From Mycobacterium sp. (lineage in GTDB: Bacteria; Actinomycetota; Actinomycetes; Mycobacteriales; Mycobacteriaceae), in assembly GCA_025966225.1 (NCBI GenBank), contig JAOPVI010000265.1, forward strand, positions 1 through 37,577: DNA of 37,577 nucleotides, in the 5' to 3' direction. Numbering within the stretch: position 1 is the first letter of the stretch; each line of letters opens with the position of its first letter. A program made the position numbers and the translations under genes. The notes under the pieces are model-generated. The model worked only from the letters and a program-made list of their open reading frames with translations. It did not search any database and was not told where the DNA came from. Shown piece by piece: positions 35,823-37,577 of this stretch.

Positions 35823-37577
35823 TTAGGTGCGAGCCTTCTCGACGAGTTCGTACGCCTCGATGACGTCGCCTTCCTTGATGTCGTTGTACGTCAGTGTCAG
35901 ACCACACTCGTAGCCGTCGCGGACCTCGGTGGCGTCGTCCTTCTCACGCTTCAGCGATGAGATGGTGACGGTCTCGGCCACCACGACGTTGTCGCGGATG
36001 AGGCGGGCCTTCGCGTTGCGCCGAAGGATGCCCGACGTCACGAGGCAGCCGGCGATGTTGCCGACCTTGGACGACCGGAAGATCGCCCGGATCTCGGCGC
36101 GGCCGAGCTCCTTCTCCTCGTAGATCGGCTTCAGCATGCCCTTCAGCGCGGCCTGGATCTCGTCGATGGCCTGGTAGATCACCGAGTAGTACCGAATGTC
36201 GACACCCTCGCGGTTGGCCAGCTCGGTCGCCTTGCCCTCGGCCCGGACGTTGAACCCGATGATGATGGCATTGGAGGCCGACGCCAGGTTGACGTTGGTC
36301 TCGGTGACACCACCGACGCCGCGGTCGATGACGCGCAGTTCGACCTCGTCGCCGATGTCGATGCCGAGCAGGGCCTCCTCCAGCGCCTCGACGGTGCCGG
36401 AGTTGTCGCCCTTCAGGATCAGGTTCAGCTGGCTGGTTTCCTTCAGCGCTGCATCGAGATCGTCCAGGCTGATGCGCTTGCGGGTGCGCGCGGCCAGTGC
36501 GTTGCGCTTGCGCGCGCTGCGCCGGTCGGCGATCTGGCGGGCGGTCCGATCCTCGTCGACGACCAACAGGTTGTCACCAGCACCTGGCACCGACGTGAAG
36601 CCGATGACCTGGACGGGCCGCGACGGCAGGGCGTCGTGGACGTCCTCGCCGTGTTCGTCGACCATGCGACGGACGCGACCATAGGCATCGCCTGCCACGA
36701 TCGAGTCGCCGACCCGCAGCGTGCCGCGCTGAATCAGCACGGTGGCCACCGGGCCGCGACCGCGGTCCAGGTGTGCCTCGATCGCGACGCCCTGGGCCTC
36801 CATGTCGGGGTTTGCCCGCAGGTCCAGAGTGGCGTCCGCGGTCAGCAGCACCGCTTCGAGCAGTGCATCGATGTTGGTGCCCTGCTTGGCCGAGATGTCG
36901 ACGAACATGGTCTCGCCACCGAAGTCCTCGGCCACCAGTCCGTATTCGGTCAGCTGCGACCGGATCCGCTGGGGATCCGCGCCTTCCTTGTCGATCTTGT
37001 TGACCGCCACCACGATCGGCACGTCGGCCGCCTGCGCGTGGTTGATGGCCTCCACCGTCTGCGGCATGACGCCGTCGTCGGCGGCGACCACCAGGATCGC
37101 GATGTCGGTGGCCTTCGCACCACGGGCACGCATGGCGGTGAACGCCTCGTGGCCCGGGGTGTCGATGAAGGTGACGAGCCGCTCGTTGCCGTCCAGTTCG
37201 GTGAGCACCTGGTACGCGCCGATGTGCTGGGTGATGCCGCCGGCCTCGCCCTCGCGGACCTTCGCCTGGCGGATCGTATCCAACAGTCGGGTCTTGCCGT
37301 GGTCGACGTGACCCATGACCGTGACGACGGGTGGCCGGAACTCGAGATCGTCCTCGCCGCCCTCGTCCTCGCCGTAGGTGAGATCGAAGGACTGCAGCAG
37401 TTCGCGGTCCTCGTCCTCGGGGCTGACGACCTGCACGACGTAGTTCATCTCGCTGCCGAGCAGCTCCAGGGTCTCGTCACCCACGGACTGGGTGGCAGTG
37501 ACCATTTCGCCGAGGTTGAACAGCGCCTGCACGAGCGCGGCCGGGTTGGCGTTGATCTTGTCGGCGAAGTCGACCAG
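35823..37577 (-). CDS. infB: translation initiation factor IF-2 (5' end outside window)
   Basis: The frame is open from the window end (584 codons and the stop), so only the start is missing. IF-2 is a GTPase that brings initiator fMet-tRNA to the 30S subunit and promotes joining of the 50S. The G domain shows [17 protein letters not shown] (G1), [12 protein letters not shown] (G2), [16 protein letters not shown] (G3), [11 protein letters not shown] (G4) and [12 protein letters not shown] (G5). Domains II to IV follow, with [15 protein letters not shown] and [17 protein letters not shown] at the C-terminus. It heads the infB-rbfA-nrnA-dinF cluster. Confidence 0.98.
   Translation of the reverse strand: MVDFADKINANPAALVQALFNLGEMVTATQSVGDETLELLGSEMNYVVQVVSPEDEDRELLQSFDLTYGEDEGGEDDLEFRPPVVTVMGHVDHGKTRLLDTIRQAKVREGEAGGITQHIGAYQVLTELDGNERLVTFIDTPGHEAFTAMRARGAKATDIAILVVAADDGVMPQTVEAINHAQAADVPIVVAVNKIDKEGADPQRIRSQLTEYGLVAEDFGGETMFVDISAKQGTNIDALLEAVLLTADATLDLRANPDMEAQGVAIEAHLDRGRGPVATVLIQRGTLRVGDSIVAGDAYGRVRRMVDEHGEDVHDALPSRPVQVIGFTSVPGAGDNLLVVDEDRTARQIADRRSARKRNALAARTRKRISLDDLDAALKETSQLNLILKGDNSGTVEALEEALLGIDIGDEVELRVIDRGVGGVTETNVNLASASNAIIIGFNVRAEGKATELANREGVDIRYYSVIYQAIDEIQAALKGMLKPIYEEKELGRAEIRAIFRSSKVGNIAGCLVTSGILRRNAKARLIRDNVVVAETVTISSLKREKDDATEVRDGYECGLTLTYNDIKEGDVIEAYELVEKART

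Overview
The window is high-GC actinobacterial DNA. It fits a rapidly growing mycobacterium (Mycolicibacterium type): the gene order follows the Mycobacterium tuberculosis stretch from dfrA/thyA (Rv2763c/Rv2764c) to infB (Rv2839c), shortened and with extra genes inserted. A class A beta-lactamase gene sits between ald and pepR, as recalled for M. smegmatis blaS. Species cannot be fixed from the sequence alone. No rRNA, tRNA, insertion sequence or CRISPR array was seen.

Layout. 1-2241: thyA-dfrA-ycaQ-like operon (minus), folate/dTMP supply plus a DNA-repair glycosylase-like protein, all joined by 4-nt overlaps. 2284-4008: dienelactone-hydrolase-like and CitE-like enzymes (plus). 4002-7284: membrane protein, lipoprotein, flavodoxin-like protein, membrane protein and dapB (minus). 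7348-11370: an accessory cassette of a PucR regulator divergent from an NCS1 permease and an agmatinase-family ureohydrolase. 11334-13939: a coiled-coil protein, aldR, and divergent ald. 13911-16352: a decayed F420-type nitroreductase fragment, a cytochrome P450 and its divergent TetR regulator with a clear operator palindrome. 16336-23010: ribF-rpsO-lppU-pnp-pepR-bla on the minus strand, where pnp carries an in-frame amber codon. 23092-24832: mntR, a strong hairpin terminator and a TetR gene. 24912-27417: pptH-pptT-truB, with the antagonistic phosphopantetheinyl hydrolase and transferase overlapping. 27523-31875: a possible leader peptide, an LppV/DUF3558-like protein, a sulfotransferase remnant, a CocE-type hydrolase, DUF1802/DUF2277 genes and echA16. 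31877-37577: methyltransferase, small membrane protein, then the minus-strand infB-rbfA-nrnA-dinF cluster, with infB running off the window.

Working together. Core processes dominate: dTMP/folate, diaminopimelate, alanine, FAD, mRNA decay and translation initiation, and phosphopantetheine arming of carrier proteins. Accessory modules are the PucR/NCS1/ureohydrolase cassette and the TetR/P450 pair.

Most notable observations: (i) the amber codon at pnp codon 546, with a second lesion nine codons on, in a gene regarded as essential in mycobacteria; (ii) at least ten start codons with a TANNNT -10 hexamer 6-8 nt upstream, predicting leaderless mRNAs; (iii) a KstR-like palindrome between pptH and an LppV-like gene; (iv) two previously unmarked gene remnants; (v) a 24-25 bp tandem repeat across the nrnA/dinF junction. 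All calls come from reading the sequence and from recalled family knowledge; no searches were run.
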